Source: Halorussus salinisoli
GTDB taxonomy: Archaea > Halobacteriota > Halobacteria > Halobacteriales > Haladaptataceae
Assembly: GCA_005239435.1 (NCBI GenBank)
Contig: SZNP01000004.1
Location: forward strand, 1 to 64,000
DNA: 64,000 nt
Direction of reading: 5' to 3'
Below, in pieces: positions 18,885-28,407 of this stretch (position 1 is its first letter; each line of letters starts with the position of its first letter). The position numbers and the translations under genes are program-made. Below the pieces are notes generated by a model. The model saw nothing but the letters and a program-made list of their open reading frames with translations. It was not told where the DNA came from and made no database searches.

Positions 18885-19258
18885 ATACGTATGGGCATTG
18901 TCCTGGTACAAAAATACAATTATTTCTGTCTGACTTTTTCTCTTAGCCCCCTCTGGCAAGATACTTTTAGGCTCTCTGATTACAGGCGAGAGTTGTCCGT
19001 CGACTTCCGTGGTTTGCCTTGACCGCGTCGAGGGCCTTGTGAGGCCGTTGCTCTTCCACCCATGATGCATCACTCTCGATGCTCACGATTTCGTAGAAAA
19101 GGCGATTCCAGTAGAGTGGATAGCTTCTGTTGGGATTCAGCCCCTCTCAGGTGACCCATTCACCGTCTGCTAGGAACACGTGTGTCACCTCTGGTCTGGA
19201 GTGTGGCTATTCGTCGCAATCTTCTCGCTCAAAGTCCTTGCAATCGAATCGTGTTACC
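18885..19258. other. Gap with gene debris
   Basis: No intact gene is seen in these 374 bases. The A/T-rich tract at 18905-18950 may be the promoter of the transposase-like gene. A coding-like stretch on the minus strand at about 19025-19138 (reads NPNRSYPLYWNRLFYEIVS) has no start and resembles nothing I recognise. Next to it, 19147-19206 encodes the last 19 residues of what looks like an amidohydrolase. Confidence 0.4.
19147..19206 (-). pseudogene. Possible amidohydrolase C-terminal remnant
   Basis: The minus strand reads PHSRPEVTHVFLADGEWVT and then TGA, closing upstream with a TAG at 19207. VTHVFLADGEWV is the closing beta-strand pattern of many amidohydrolases (V..VFVDGEWV). It is only 19 residues long, so this is a weak call based on one motif. 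It fits the picture of a degraded catabolic cluster with the enolase fragment and the FAD oxidoreductase. Confidence 0.25.
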
Positions 19259-19699
19259 CTACTCGAAATACTCCTCTCGTTTTACAATCTCACTGAAAGC
19301 GACGTTTTGTTTGACATTGGTGATCTCGATAGTGACTCGATCGCCTTTGTCTGCATCGGGCACAATAATCACATAGCCCCGCTCAACACGGGTAATGCCA
19401 TCCCCTTCATCCCCGATATCATCAATGTCGACCTCGCGGACATCACCTTCCTCGACCGGTGGCCCAGACGCGTCTCCCTCCTGTCTTGGTTCAATTTTGG
19501 CTTTGTGCTTCGATTGGGCCTCCGGAGAGCGGCCGTTGGGTTCGCCGGCTGTAGTAGCGAGGAGTGCCGTGCGGTAGACCTCACCGGGTGTAAGATTCCC
19601 GTTCGTTATTTCGTGCTTCGGGATCTCAATGACGTAGGAATCTTGCTGCTCGTCAACTTCAGCACTGAAGATACAGAGCAAATTGTCGGGAATATCCAT
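19259..19699 (-). CDS. TRAM domain-containing protein
   Basis: This 146-residue protein opens with MDIPDNLLCIFSAEV, then has an acidic Pro/Glu-rich linker (about residues 50-85). It ends in a TRAM domain (about 85-146): a five-stranded OB-like RNA-binding module with GDEGDGITRVERGYVIIVPD and VTIEITNVKQNVAFSEIV. Haloarchaea encode many small TRAM proteins, some proposed as RNA chaperones functionally similar to bacterial cold-shock proteins. The two-part layout, with an N-terminal strand-rich region plus TRAM, is a recognised haloarchaeal type. It is a lone gene between decayed regions. It should be cytoplasmic and bind RNA; its targets are unknown. Confidence 0.85.
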   Translation of the reverse strand: MDIPDNLLCIFSAEVDEQQDSYVIEIPKHEITNGNLTPGEVYRTALLATTAGEPNGRSPEAQSKHKAKIEPRQEGDASGPPVEEGDVREVDIDDIGDEGDGITRVERGYVIIVPDADKGDRVTIEITNVKQNVAFSEIVKREEYFE

Positions 19700-20051
19700 T
19701 CGTGAATCGCTATGTGGAAGGAGCCAACCAGGATACCTTGAGTCTACCGGATACTAGTCTCTCGTAGATTCCGACAACTACGTAGAGATCGGCATGCAAT
19801 AGAGTGCAGTGAGAGGCCAACCCAACTGGCCACATCAAACCGACCAAATTACCGGAACTCCTCACACCATTTCCCGGTCTGAACTGATGACAGGCTGATT
19901 CTCAATGCCGACCCTTATAAAACATATGTTCATTGCCACTTAGGCAACCTCGACTCACCGGATTCTTCGAAGAACCTTGAACCTCTATATGTCGAGTAAT
20001 CAGCCACCAACCCTTGATGAGGTCGGCGACCAAACGGAATACTGTCTAACG
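19700..20051. other. Intergenic region upstream of universal stress gene
   Basis: No convincing gene is seen. CTTATAAAACATATG at 19914-19928 is a good TATA-like tract and probably serves the stress-protein gene. In-frame starts for that gene also exist at 19977 (TTG) and 19989 (ATG), so its N-terminus may reach into this stretch. Confidence 0.4.
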
Positions 20052-20909
20052 ATGTTCGACGACATCCTCGTCCCCACGGACGGCAGTCCCTGTGCAGAGG
20101 TGGCCGCCGAGTACGCCGAGGACCTGGCGACACGGTATGATGCGACCGTTCACGCACTCTGCGTCGTCGATCCGCGCGCGCTCGAAAACGCCCCACAGTA
20201 CGACCAACTCAAAGAGGAGCGATCTGAAATTGCAGAACGAACCTGCGCGAAGTTGTCTATGACTGGAGTCAAGACCAAAGAAGCCGTTCACACCGACGTC
20301 CCCCATACAGCAATTCTACAGTATGCAAAGGATCAAGGAATCGATCTCATCGTGATGGGAACTCACGGGCGAACCGGCGTCGAACGGTATTTGCTCGGGA
20401 GTGTCACCGAGAAGGTCGTTCGGCTCTCGGACGTGCCAGTGCTGACGGTCAAAGCTGAAGGCTGCGGTGAGGTTACCTACCCCTACACCGACATATTAGT
20501 GCCAACTGACGGAAGTGAGGGAGCTGAGGCCGCTGTCGGCCCTGCCGTCGATATCGCCCACACCTACGATGCCCGCGTACACGCACTCTCCGTCATCGAT
20601 ACGATGGCGATGGGAGTTGACGTCTGGTCAGGGGCAATCCTCGACGCACTCGAAGAATCGGCACAGTCGGCGGTAGAGTCCATCGAGGAGCAAGCTACCG
20701 AAGCGTCGGTGTCTGCGGTCGAAACTGCGATAGAACACCGGAATCCCTATCGAGGGATTCTTTCCTACGTCGAGGAGCACGATATCGATCTGGTCGTGAT
20801 GGGCACTCACGGACGCAGTGGCATCGAGCGATATCTCCTCGGGAGCGTCACTGAGAAAACAGTGCGTACGTCACCGGTGCCTGTGATGACGGTTCGGCAA
20901 CCAACGTAG
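20052..20909 (+). CDS. Universal stress protein, tandem two-domain
   Basis: This 285-residue protein has two UspA domains. Each starts with the typical strand (DDILVPTDGS near residue 2; DILVPTDGSEG near 142) and ends with the ATP-binding motif (GTHGRTGVERYLLGSVTEK near 105; GTHGRSGIERYLLGSVTEK near 255). These fit the G-x2-G-x9-G(S/T) pattern, so ATP binding is expected. I choose the ATG at 20052 (MFDDILVP) because it is the normal family start; an ATG at 19989 would add 21 residues. The neighbour is a broken amino-acid permease, a pairing common in haloarchaea (APC transporter plus Usp), which suggests the protein modulates transport. Confidence 0.85.
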   Translation: MFDDILVPTDGSPCAEVAAEYAEDLATRYDATVHALCVVDPRALENAPQYDQLKEERSEIAERTCAKLSMTGVKTKEAVHTDVPHTAILQYAKDQGIDLIVMGTHGRTGVERYLLGSVTEKVVRLSDVPVLTVKAEGCGEVTYPYTDILVPTDGSEGAEAAVGPAVDIAHTYDARVHALSVIDTMAMGVDVWSGAILDALEESAQSAVESIEEQATEASVSAVETAIEHRNPYRGILSYVEEHDIDLVVMGTHGRSGIERYLLGSVTEKTVRTSPVPVMTVRQPT

Positions 20910-21073
20910 TTCTGGGAGCTATGTGGTCTACCTCTCGAGATAGCATTTATGAACGTCGAGTTTCCATAGAAAACACCCTCTAATCGAAGTCCAGGGCTCG
21001 AGTCATCCGCTCCTAGTGGTGAATTGCTGCAATTCGAGGCCTCATTCTTTTCCAAGAAGGCCTGTTATCCCTG

Positions 21074-22293
21074 ATGATGGCTGAGATCAAACGAGCAGTG
21101 GGTCTGCTCGAAGCGTCGGTCTATGGCGTTGGTCTCATTCTCGGGGCGTGAATCTACGCCATCCTGGGCGAGGCGGTCGCAGAAACCGGTGAATCGATCA
21201 TCGTCTCCTTTGTGCTTGCTTCCGGCGTCGCTACCTTCACGGGCTTGAGTTACGCCGAACTCGCGTCACGCTATCCGAAGGGTGAAGGCGAGTATCTCTA
21301 CGCGTGGGCCGCGTTCAGGAACAAACGGCTCTCGGAAGTCACGGCACTCCTCCGCGTACTCACCGGAATCATCTCCGCGGCAGCGGTCGTACTCGCGTTC
21401 GGTGGCTACCTCGCTGCCTTTGTTCCCCTCTCGATTGTGCCCATGGCAGTCGGCCTCCTCGTCGTGATGTCGATCATCAACTTCTGGGGCATCGAGACCT
21501 CCGCGAAGGTGAACTTGCTGTTCACCGCAATCGAGATCGTTGGCCTCCTATTCATCATCGCCCTCGGAATCGGGTCGTGGGATACGGTCGAATTTGGCCA
21601 GTTCAGTCAAGGGACGACTGGCGTTCTCAGTGCGACCTTTCTGTTGTTTTTCGCCTACGTGGGGTCGAATCACTGGTGAACATCGCCGAGGAGATGAAGA
21701 ATCCATCAAAGACGATTCCGTGAGCCATCGGCATCTCGATCGTCCTCTCGACGGTCGTCTACATGCTGGTCAGACTCTCTGAACTCGGGCTCGTAGACTG
21801 GCAGGTGTTAGGCGAATCGCCAGCCCCGCTGGCCGAAGTTGCGCTCGCGGGATGGGGTGAAGGAGCGTTCGTCGTCCTCTCTGCGATCGCGCTGTTTGCG
21901 ACGGCGAACACCGTGTTAATCGTACTCATTTCGACGTCACGCGTCGTCTACGGCGTCTCGAAGGAGGAATACAATTCGTTCCCCTCGGTATTCGCTCGGG
22001 TACATTCGAATCGGAAGACGCCGTACGTGGCGGTCTTACTGGTCGCAGCCGTCACGATTCCGTTCGCATTGGTCGGCGATCTCGGATTCGTCGCCGGACT
22101 AGCGAACCTGGCTCTGTTGGCCGTGTTCATCATCGTGAACCTATCCCTCCTGAAACTCCGGTACGCAGGTGAACCGCGAGACAGCGGATATCGGGCCCCG
22201 CTAAACATTGGATATTTCTCGATTACGGCACTCGTCGGCTTGGTATCAAGCCTAGGGTTGATTACCTTCTATCTGTTCCAGGTGCTCCTATAA
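21074..22293 (+). pseudogene. APC-family amino acid permease, broken three times
   Basis: The full-length frame from the ATG at 21074 covers about 406 codons of a 12-helix APC-type permease (VGLLEASVYGVGLILGA at the start, FAYVG...ESLVNIAEEMKNPS in the middle). There are three lesions. A TGA at 21149 stands where GGA is expected in the conserved GAGIYA helix-1 motif. One base is missing near 21665, between GTGGGGT and CGAATCACTGG. A TGA at 21721 stands where TGG is expected (KTIPWAIG). Each piece is otherwise well preserved, so the loss looks recent or includes sequencing error. It was probably a partner of the upstream Usp gene. Confidence 0.75.
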
Positions 22294-22408
22294 AGCCCGA
22301 CGAGTTCTCCTCTTCTCCCGTGGACTCCAGTAGCTTCGGGCGCTTTCAACAGGCCGAAATATACTAGACGCCGACGAGAACAATTGGATCGAGGCACGTT
22401 TCGAGTTC

Positions 22409-22792
22409 TCAGGCCAGTTCGATCCTATCCTTGCACGCATCGATGAAGTCGGGAAGGGTGGCGGCTACGTCCGGTTCGAGCATGATCGTGACACCGCGCT
22501 TATCGTCTAGGAAGAGGTGAATCGCCTTTCCCCGCTCGTAGTTCACGATGAGGTAATCGGACTCGCCGAGATGGAAATACACCCCTTCCGCGTGTCGCTT
22601 GTTGTAGACTGCCAATGAGCGGTGAATTACGTAATCGAGCTGTATACCCTTAAGGTCCCCTTCTAGGTCCTTCCGAACGTGGTGGAACCGGTAATCGTAG
22701 CTCTTGCTGTTGTAGTTCACAACCCATCGCAGGTCTTCGCCGTACTGTTCTCGGAGGAAGGAGACTAAGTCGTCGAAATCGAACTTGGCCAT
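22409..22792 (-). CDS. Small conserved haloarchaeal protein, function unknown
   Basis: This 127-residue soluble protein starts at the ATG at 22792 (MAKFDFDDLVSFLREQYG). It is acidic at the front and contains VVNYNSKSYDYRFHHVRKDL, HLGESDYLIVNYERGKAIHLF and EPDVAATLPDFIDACKDRIE. I recognise the general look of a haloarchaeal orphan family but no known domain. A much longer frame in the same phase runs upstream, but that portion reads like the shadow of the antiporter gene. It is placed at the tail end of the Mrp operon after a 56-bp gap, on the same strand, so it may be cotranscribed. Confidence 0.6.
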   Translation of the reverse strand: MAKFDFDDLVSFLREQYGEDLRWVVNYNSKSYDYRFHHVRKDLEGDLKGIQLDYVIHRSLAVYNKRHAEGVYFHLGESDYLIVNYERGKAIHLFLDDKRGVTIMLEPDVAATLPDFIDACKDRIELA

Positions 22793-22848
22793 ACGGTGTT
22801 TAGTTTCTCGGTCGTCAAAAATAGTGTGACGTGATACCGATTCCAATG

Positions 22849-24573
22849 TCATATGACGAACACCGCCAACAGGAGGACGAGAACGAGGACAACTGCGAGG
22901 ACTCCGACGCCGATAGACTGACTGGTAGACGTCGAGAGCGCACTCCCGTCCCGCCCGGTGGGAGCGACGAGAATCGACCGGAGGCTTTCTCGTATCCGCT
23001 CGCCGACGCGGTTGATGCCGTCTTCCACAGCTCCCGCGCCCGCGACGCTTACCGCCACAAGACGTCGGCCGACCGGGTGATAGACGATATCGAGATCGGC
23101 GACGGGCGTGACATGGCTCAGGCGGGTTCGAATAACGAAAAATGCGACGACGCCCGCCGCGGTCACACCCCCAGCCTTCAGAAACTGCTTGCCCGCAAAG
23201 GGTTTCGCGCTGACGACCCCCTCCGCCGGTAGTAGTCCGAACAGGAGCGTCGGGACCATCCCGAAGAGGACACACAGTGCAGCGACGCTCCCGAGGACCC
23301 CGAGTTCGATCGATCGCAGATCGGTGTATTCCGTCTCTGACTCACCCCGAAGGAAAGCGTAATAGCCGAATTTCGAGAAGGAGACGACGGTCCCGACGCC
23401 GCCGAAGAGGAGGGCGTACCAGAGGACATCAAAGCCTGCTTTCTCGACTCCGTCGAGGACCATCCCTTTGCTAACAAATCCGTTGAATCCCGGAACGCCC
23501 GCGATAGACAGCGCCGCGACGAGGAACACGCCCGCGGTGAGAGGCATCGCTCGCCCGAGGCCGCCAATTTTCTTCAGGCTCTCCTCACCCGTACGGTGGA
23601 TCACGACGCCAGCGACCATGAACAGGAGGCTCTTGTACAAGATGTTGTTGACGAGGTGTGCGAGCGCTCCCGCGTCAGCGAGCGCCGCTCCGATTCCGAA
23701 TCCCGCGACCATATACCCTACCTGTGAAACGATGTGATAACTGAGCAACCGACGCATGTCCGTCTGGAGAATGGCGAGCGTGACGCCGAACAGTACCATC
23801 GCGCCGCCGACGTACGCTAGGACGACGTGTCCATCGGGAAATGCGCGGACGATTGAGTAGGCACCGACCTTCGTGGTGATTGCAGCGAGGACGACGCTCG
23901 TTGCGACGTGCGTCCGCGGGTACGTATCGACGAGCCAGACATGCAGGCCGACGAAGCCAGCGTTGATTCCGATACCGAGGGCCGCGAACGTCGCCGGGAG
24001 TCCCGCGGTGATCCCGTCACCGTACAGGAATGTACCGACCTCGGCGTAGTGGAGCAGGACGCCGGCCATCAACGCGAGACCGCCGATCTCGTGATAGATG
24101 GCGTATCGGGTACCGACACTCCAGTCGCTCGACCGGTGCCAGACGAGGACAGTCGCCCATACTGCCATCAGTTCCCAGAAGACGACGAGCGTCAGCCAGT
24201 CGCCCGCGACGGCGGCGCCCATCCCCGAACCGACGTACGCCAGCGCGTACGCCGTCTGACGTCGGTCCCCACCGGTTGCAAATAGGTATCCGGTCCCCGC
24301 GGCAGCGATGAACCCGAACGCGACCGCGAGGAGACGCGAATAGACGTCAACGCTGAACAGCACCACCTCGAAACCGAACAGCGACGTTCGGACGTACGTT
24401 CCCGCCGGGACAGCGAGCAGCCAGCCACACGTTCCGATTGCCACAGCGGCGGCGACGGCGTGCCCGACGCGCCGCGGGAGTATCACCACGGCGACGGCGA
24501 GCCCGAACAGGGCGATCGCCGGCGGCACGGTCGTGAGAGCGTCTAGAGCGAGACCGGTGAGGGGCACGCTCAT
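22849..24573 (-). CDS. Mrp-type antiporter large membrane subunit (NuoL/MnhA-MnhD-like)
   Basis: This 574-residue polytopic protein has 14 or more helices of the proton-translocating complex I/Mrp family. Key polar residues are visible in the central part: SLKKIGGLGRAMPLTAG, the family's KIGGL loop, and LSYHIVSQVGYMVAGFG, the conserved helix around the third quarter. The C-terminal extension past residue 470 includes another helix, as in NuoL/MnhA N-terminal modules. The start overlaps the stop of the next MnhD gene (ATGA). It is the last of three such subunits in the operon. Whether it plays the MnhA or a third MnhD role cannot be told by eye. Confidence 0.82.
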   Translation of the reverse strand: MSVPLTGLALDALTTVPPAIALFGLAVAVVILPRRVGHAVAAAVAIGTCGWLLAVPAGTYVRTSLFGFEVVLFSVDVYSRLLAVAFGFIAAAGTGYLFATGGDRRQTAYALAYVGSGMGAAVAGDWLTLVVFWELMAVWATVLVWHRSSDWSVGTRYAIYHEIGGLALMAGVLLHYAEVGTFLYGDGITAGLPATFAALGIGINAGFVGLHVWLVDTYPRTHVATSVVLAAITTKVGAYSIVRAFPDGHVVLAYVGGAMVLFGVTLAILQTDMRRLLSYHIVSQVGYMVAGFGIGAALADAGALAHLVNNILYKSLLFMVAGVVIHRTGEESLKKIGGLGRAMPLTAGVFLVAALSIAGVPGFNGFVSKGMVLDGVEKAGFDVLWYALLFGGVGTVVSFSKFGYYAFLRGESETEYTDLRSIELGVLGSVAALCVLFGMVPTLLFGLLPAEGVVSAKPFAGKQFLKAGGVTAAGVVAFFVIRTRLSHVTPVADLDIVYHPVGRRLVAVSVAGAGAVEDGINRVGERIRESLRSILVAPTGRDGSALSTSTSQSIGVGVLAVVLVLVLLLAVFVI

Positions 24574-26105
24574 CCGACCGTCACCTCCACGACCTGTACT
24601 GCGAGGTCATAGAACGGGAGTTCGGTCGGAACGATCCCGTACACAACGGCGACGGCGACCGCGACTGCGACCGGAACGAGCAGTCGCCAGTCCGTTTCGA
24701 CTCGCCACGCCCGAGACTCCCGGTCGTGACCGCCATCGGTATGAAGAGACCCGCTCGCTCCTGCGTCCGCGGGTTGCGAGTCGGTGAAGAAGGCCTCGGC
24801 AAGGATCGGCCAGAAGAACAGGAGTTTGAAGAGTCCCGCGACGAGGAGTGCGGCTCCGAACACCGGGTAGTCGCTCATGAACAGCCCGACCAGTAGATGC
24901 CACTTGCTGACGAACCCCGCGACCAGCGGGAGCCCAATCAGGCCAGCGCTCGCAATGCCGAACGCCGTCATCGTCACCGGCAAGCGACGCCCGATTCCCT
25001 GTAGCTCGTCGATACGTTCGACGTGCGTCTCAACGTAGATGACCCCCGCACAGAAGAACAGGACGATCTTCATGAACGCGTGCGCAGAGAGGTGTAACAG
25101 CGCGCCACGGACGGCTGCCGGCGTCAGTACAGCGAGGCCGATCACGATGTACGAGAGCTGACTCACCGTGGAGTAAGCCAGACCGCGCTTCAGCCGGTCC
25201 TGTCGCAACGCGAGGACGGCGGCGATTAACATGGTGACGGCCGCGATAGCCGCCAGCGGGAGACCCACGCCGAGCGTCTTGACGCTATCCGAGCCGAACA
25301 CGTAGAGGACGACGCGGGCGATGCCGAACACGCCGCTTTTGACTACTGCGACGGCGTGGAGTAGTCCCGACACCGGCGTAGGGGCGACCATCGCGTCGGG
25401 CAGCCAGCCGTGGAGCGGCATCAGCGCCGCCTTGACTCCGAAGCCCGCGATCAGCAGTGCGAACGCGGCGCGAGCGAGTAACGGCTCCGTGGTCAGGGCC
25501 CCTCCGAGCCCGCCGGGGGTGAAGCCAGTGGTACCGGCGAGCGCGTGAACGAGGAGGGTACCGGCGAGGACGGCGACTCCGCCGCCGAGCGTATAGAGGA
25601 CGTACTTGTGACCCGCCTTTCGGGCCGTCTCGGTCCGCTTGTGGACGACGAGCGGATACGTGGCAATCGTGAGTAGTTCATAGAACACGAACAGCGTGAG
25701 CAGGTTCCCCGCGAACGCGACACCGACAGCGGTGCTCAGACTCGCCGCGAAGGCGGCGAAGTACCGCGTCTGGTACTTTTCGTCTAGGCTACGCACATAT
25801 CCGACGCTGTAGAGGCTCGCCACGATCCAGAGTCCGCTCGCCAGCAGTGCGAAAAGCGCTCCGAGCGCGTCAACCCGGAGCGTGAGCGTTGCTCCCGGGA
25901 GGAACGTCGCGTCAGGTGTCGTATAGGTGACGCCCCGGAGACTGCCCCGAACGAGCGCGAGCACGACGGCGAACTTCACGAGCGCGGAGGCGATCGTCCA
26001 CGACTCGCGGACGTTCGGCCGCGCCCGACTTACCAGGATCAGCGGGACCGCGACTGCCGACGCGCCCACGGCGACAATCGGCAGCAGTGACGATACTTCT
26101 GTCAT
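24570..26105 (-). CDS. Mrp-type Na+/H+ antiporter subunit D-like
   Basis: This 511-residue polytopic membrane protein has the NuoM/MnhD pattern: ARKAGHKYVLYTLGGGVAVL in the middle, PLHGWLPDAMVAPTPVSGLL near residue 230 (the classical LPDAH..AP.P.S signature with Met for His), and GLAYSTVSQLSYI near 315. It works in a hetero-oligomeric antiporter that exports Na+ (or other cations) in exchange for protons. There are 4-bp overlaps with the genes on both sides. The C-terminal 60 residues contain an Asp/Gly/His-rich loop (PADAGASGSLHTDGGHDRE) not usual in bacterial MnhD. Confidence 0.85.
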   Translation of the reverse strand: MTEVSSLLPIVAVGASAVAVPLILVSRARPNVRESWTIASALVKFAVVLALVRGSLRGVTYTTPDATFLPGATLTLRVDALGALFALLASGLWIVASLYSVGYVRSLDEKYQTRYFAAFAASLSTAVGVAFAGNLLTLFVFYELLTIATYPLVVHKRTETARKAGHKYVLYTLGGGVAVLAGTLLVHALAGTTGFTPGGLGGALTTEPLLARAAFALLIAGFGVKAALMPLHGWLPDAMVAPTPVSGLLHAVAVVKSGVFGIARVVLYVFGSDSVKTLGVGLPLAAIAAVTMLIAAVLALRQDRLKRGLAYSTVSQLSYIVIGLAVLTPAAVRGALLHLSAHAFMKIVLFFCAGVIYVETHVERIDELQGIGRRLPVTMTAFGIASAGLIGLPLVAGFVSKWHLLVGLFMSDYPVFGAALLVAGLFKLLFFWPILAEAFFTDSQPADAGASGSLHTDGGHDRESRAWRVETDWRLLVPVAVAVAVAVVYGIVPTELPFYDLAVQVVEVTVG

Positions 26106-27565
26106 GATTCTACGAGTGCGGTGACGGTCGGTTCGACGAGCGAAGCGATTCCGATGGCGGCGAACCCGAGCCCGACGGTCGCTACCGCTGCACCGACGGC
26201 TACGGCACGCATGCCGAAAGAGGCGTGCCTTTCGGAGACATTCCTCTCCGTCCCGATATTCCGGTCATCACGCACGTAGAGCTGTTGGACCAGCGTTCCG
26301 AAGTACGTGAGCGAGAGGAGCGTACTCACGAGGACCAGTACCAGCATCGACCACGATCCGGCCTCGATAGCACCCACGGCGATGTACCACTTCGCCACGA
26401 ACCCTACCGTCGGCGGAATGCCGACCATACCGAGGCCGATCACCGCGAGCGAGCCGCTGGCCCACGGGGCTCGCTGTCCCAACCCCGCGTACTCCTCTAC
26501 GGAAGCGGCCCCGGTCCGAGACGCGACGACGCCGGCGGCCGCGAACAGGCCGCCCTTCATCACCGCGTGGCCGAGCAACTGGACGACGGCACCGACGACT
26601 GCCGGAACGGTTCCAAGTCCGATCCCCACGGTGGCGAGTCCGAACTGTGCGACCGACGAGTACGCGAAGATACGCTTCACCGACGACTGCCTGGACGCGA
26701 GGACGCCCCCGGCGATGACGCTTACTCCCGCGAGAAGCAGAATCACCTCGTCAACAATCGGATGGACAGCGAAAAATCGAACTGTGAACACTCCGAAGAC
26801 CAGCCTGATCAGCGCGTATCCGGCGACCGTCGAGACGAGCGCCGAGAGAAGCACGCTCACCGCCGCCGGCGCGTGCTCGTATGCGTCGGGCTGCCAGACG
26901 TGCAACGGATACAGCGCCATCTTGACCGCCAGTCCGACGCCGATAAACGCGAACGCGGCGAGTGTCAGCGTTGATTCCCGGGGAAGATGTGTGGCGAGGT
27001 CGACCATGTTCAGCGTCCCGGTTGCGACGTATAGGTACCCGACCCCGAGCAGGTACAGGGTCGCGCCGACTGTTCCGAGCAAGAGGTATTTGAGCGCGGC
27101 GAGCGCGGCCCGTCCGCCGGAGGCGCGGGCGACCAATGCGTAAGCGGCGAGGCCGCTGATTTCGAGGAAGACGTACAGGTTGAACACGTCGCCGGTGACA
27201 CAGACTCCCGTCAGTCCGGCGACCAGCAGGAGATAGAGGCTGTAGAAAGGATTCGACCGCGGACCGCCGATCCGCGTGTACGCTGTGAGCGCGACCGAAA
27301 CGACTGCCACGAGAAGTACGAACGGAGCCGAAAGCCCGTCCGCAACCAGTTCGATACCTACCGGTGGTGTGAATCCACCGACCCCGTAGGAGAGCGTTCC
27401 GCCCTTGACGACGAGCACGCCGAGATAGCCCGCGAGCGCCGTCTGGATTACGAGGGCGGCCGTCGCAATCGGCCAGCCGCTATCCTCGAAGATTCGGCCA
27501 ACGATCGGCGGCAGGACGGCCGCGCTAATCGGGACCGCGACGAGTGCGGCAAGGACTTCACTCAT
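26102..27565 (-). CDS. mnhD: Na+/H+ antiporter subunit D
   Basis: This is the first of the three NuoM/MnhD-like subunits in transcription order and the most canonical: 487 residues with NLYVFLEISGLAAYALVA near residue 135 (the E-in-helix motif), YPLHVWQPDAYEHAPAAVSVLLSA near 220 and RIFAYSSVAQFGLATVG near 305. It should contribute a proton or cation half-channel. It overlaps MnhC by 8 bp and the following D-like gene by 4 bp, consistent with one long transcript. The position directly after MnhC is where MnhD sits in bacterial mrp operons, supporting the symbol. Confidence 0.88.
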   Translation of the reverse strand: MSEVLAALVAVPISAAVLPPIVGRIFEDSGWPIATAALVIQTALAGYLGVLVVKGGTLSYGVGGFTPPVGIELVADGLSAPFVLLVAVVSVALTAYTRIGGPRSNPFYSLYLLLVAGLTGVCVTGDVFNLYVFLEISGLAAYALVARASGGRAALAALKYLLLGTVGATLYLLGVGYLYVATGTLNMVDLATHLPRESTLTLAAFAFIGVGLAVKMALYPLHVWQPDAYEHAPAAVSVLLSALVSTVAGYALIRLVFGVFTVRFFAVHPIVDEVILLLAGVSVIAGGVLASRQSSVKRIFAYSSVAQFGLATVGIGLGTVPAVVGAVVQLLGHAVMKGGLFAAAGVVASRTGAASVEEYAGLGQRAPWASGSLAVIGLGMVGIPPTVGFVAKWYIAVGAIEAGSWSMLVLVLVSTLLSLTYFGTLVQQLYVRDDRNIGTERNVSERHASFGMRAVAVGAAVATVGLGFAAIGIASLVEPTVTALVES

Positions 27566-27965
27566 CGGCCGACCCTCCCTGTGATTCGCCGTCTGGTCCG
27601 TTCCGTGATTCGTCGATTCGTCCCTCCCTGAGAACGTCTTCCCGGAGCGTACCGTACTCGCGGTGGATGCGGACGACGAGCGCGAGCGCGACCGCCGTGA
27701 CGCTCACGCCGACGACGATAGCGGTGAGCACGAGGACCTGCGGGAGCGGATTGGCGTACGGTCCTCCGCCGGGTTCGACGATAGGCGGTGACCCGCCGGT
27801 GCGGTACCCGGTGGTGATGAAAAACAACAAAACGCCAGTCTGGAAAACGTTGAGCCCGATCACTTTCTTGACGAGGTTGTCGTCGTCGATGAGAACGAAC
27901 AAACCGACTCCGACGAGGACCACGAACCCCACGTAGTTGAGCCGGGCGAGGAACAGATCGATCAC
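27558..27965 (-). CDS. mnhC: Na+/H+ antiporter subunit C
   Basis: This 135-residue protein of the NuoK/MnhC family has three helices. The conserved central segment reads VIGLNVFQTGVLLFFITTGYR near residue 38, followed by PLPQVLVLTAIVVGVSVTAVALAL. The start is a GTG at 27965 overlapping the stop of mnhB by 3 bases (GTGA). A charged C-terminal tail (REDVLREGRIDESRNG, rich in Asp/Glu/Gly) extends beyond the bacterial length. It forms part of the membrane core linking the large D/A subunits. Confidence 0.9.
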   Translation of the reverse strand: MIDLFLARLNYVGFVVLVGVGLFVLIDDDNLVKKVIGLNVFQTGVLLFFITTGYRTGGSPPIVEPGGGPYANPLPQVLVLTAIVVGVSVTAVALALVVRIHREYGTLREDVLREGRIDESRNGPDGESQGGSADE

Positions 27966-28405
27966 TCGTACTCCCCCTCCGCGTCGAACCCGCCAGATAT
28001 CTCGAAAAACAGGATGACGATGGTCGCAGCCACGGTCACTCCGATGCCCACTTCGACCAGTTCGATGGCGTAGAGTGCCCCCTTACTTCCTGGATAGGCG
28101 GTGAACTCGAGGAACGTCCCGCCGTAGACAGCCGTCACGATGCCGACGACTGCGAAAACGGCAACGCCGAGGACTGTGAAGGCTGTGAGGACGGTCTGGT
28201 TGAGCCACTGACCGGTCTGATCGATGCCGAACGCGAACGCTATCGTAACAACTACCGATGCGACGACCGTGCCGCCCTGGAACCCGCCACCGGCACTTTT
28301 CGCTCCGTGGAACATCGTGAACAGGCCGAACGTAAAGACGAACGGCGCGATCAGTCGAACCGTCTTTGTGACGACGACGCTCTCGGTCTGGCGGTCTTCG
28401 CGCAC
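27962..28405 (-). CDS. mnhB: Na+/H+ antiporter subunit B
   Basis: This 147-residue MnhB-domain protein has four helices and the family segment FGLFTMFHGAKSAGGGFQGG near residue 22, where GGGFQGG is diagnostic. The start is a GTG at 28405, 2 bp after the stop of the upstream gene. In bacteria MnhB is sometimes fused to the C-terminal part of MnhA; here the two are separate neighbours. It contributes to the membrane core of the Mrp complex. Confidence 0.9.
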   Translation of the reverse strand: MREDRQTESVVVTKTVRLIAPFVFTFGLFTMFHGAKSAGGGFQGGTVVASVVVTIAFAFGIDQTGQWLNQTVLTAFTVLGVAVFAVVGIVTAVYGGTFLEFTAYPGSKGALYAIELVEVGIGVTVAATIVILFFEISGGFDAEGEYE

Positions 28406-28407
28406 GC

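Noticed and set aside
22793..23275. Extended N-terminus of the small gene at 22409-22792
   Set aside because: The upstream 160 codons are Arg-rich and antiparallel in character, lying over the last part of the antiporter gene; the ATG at 22792 fits better.
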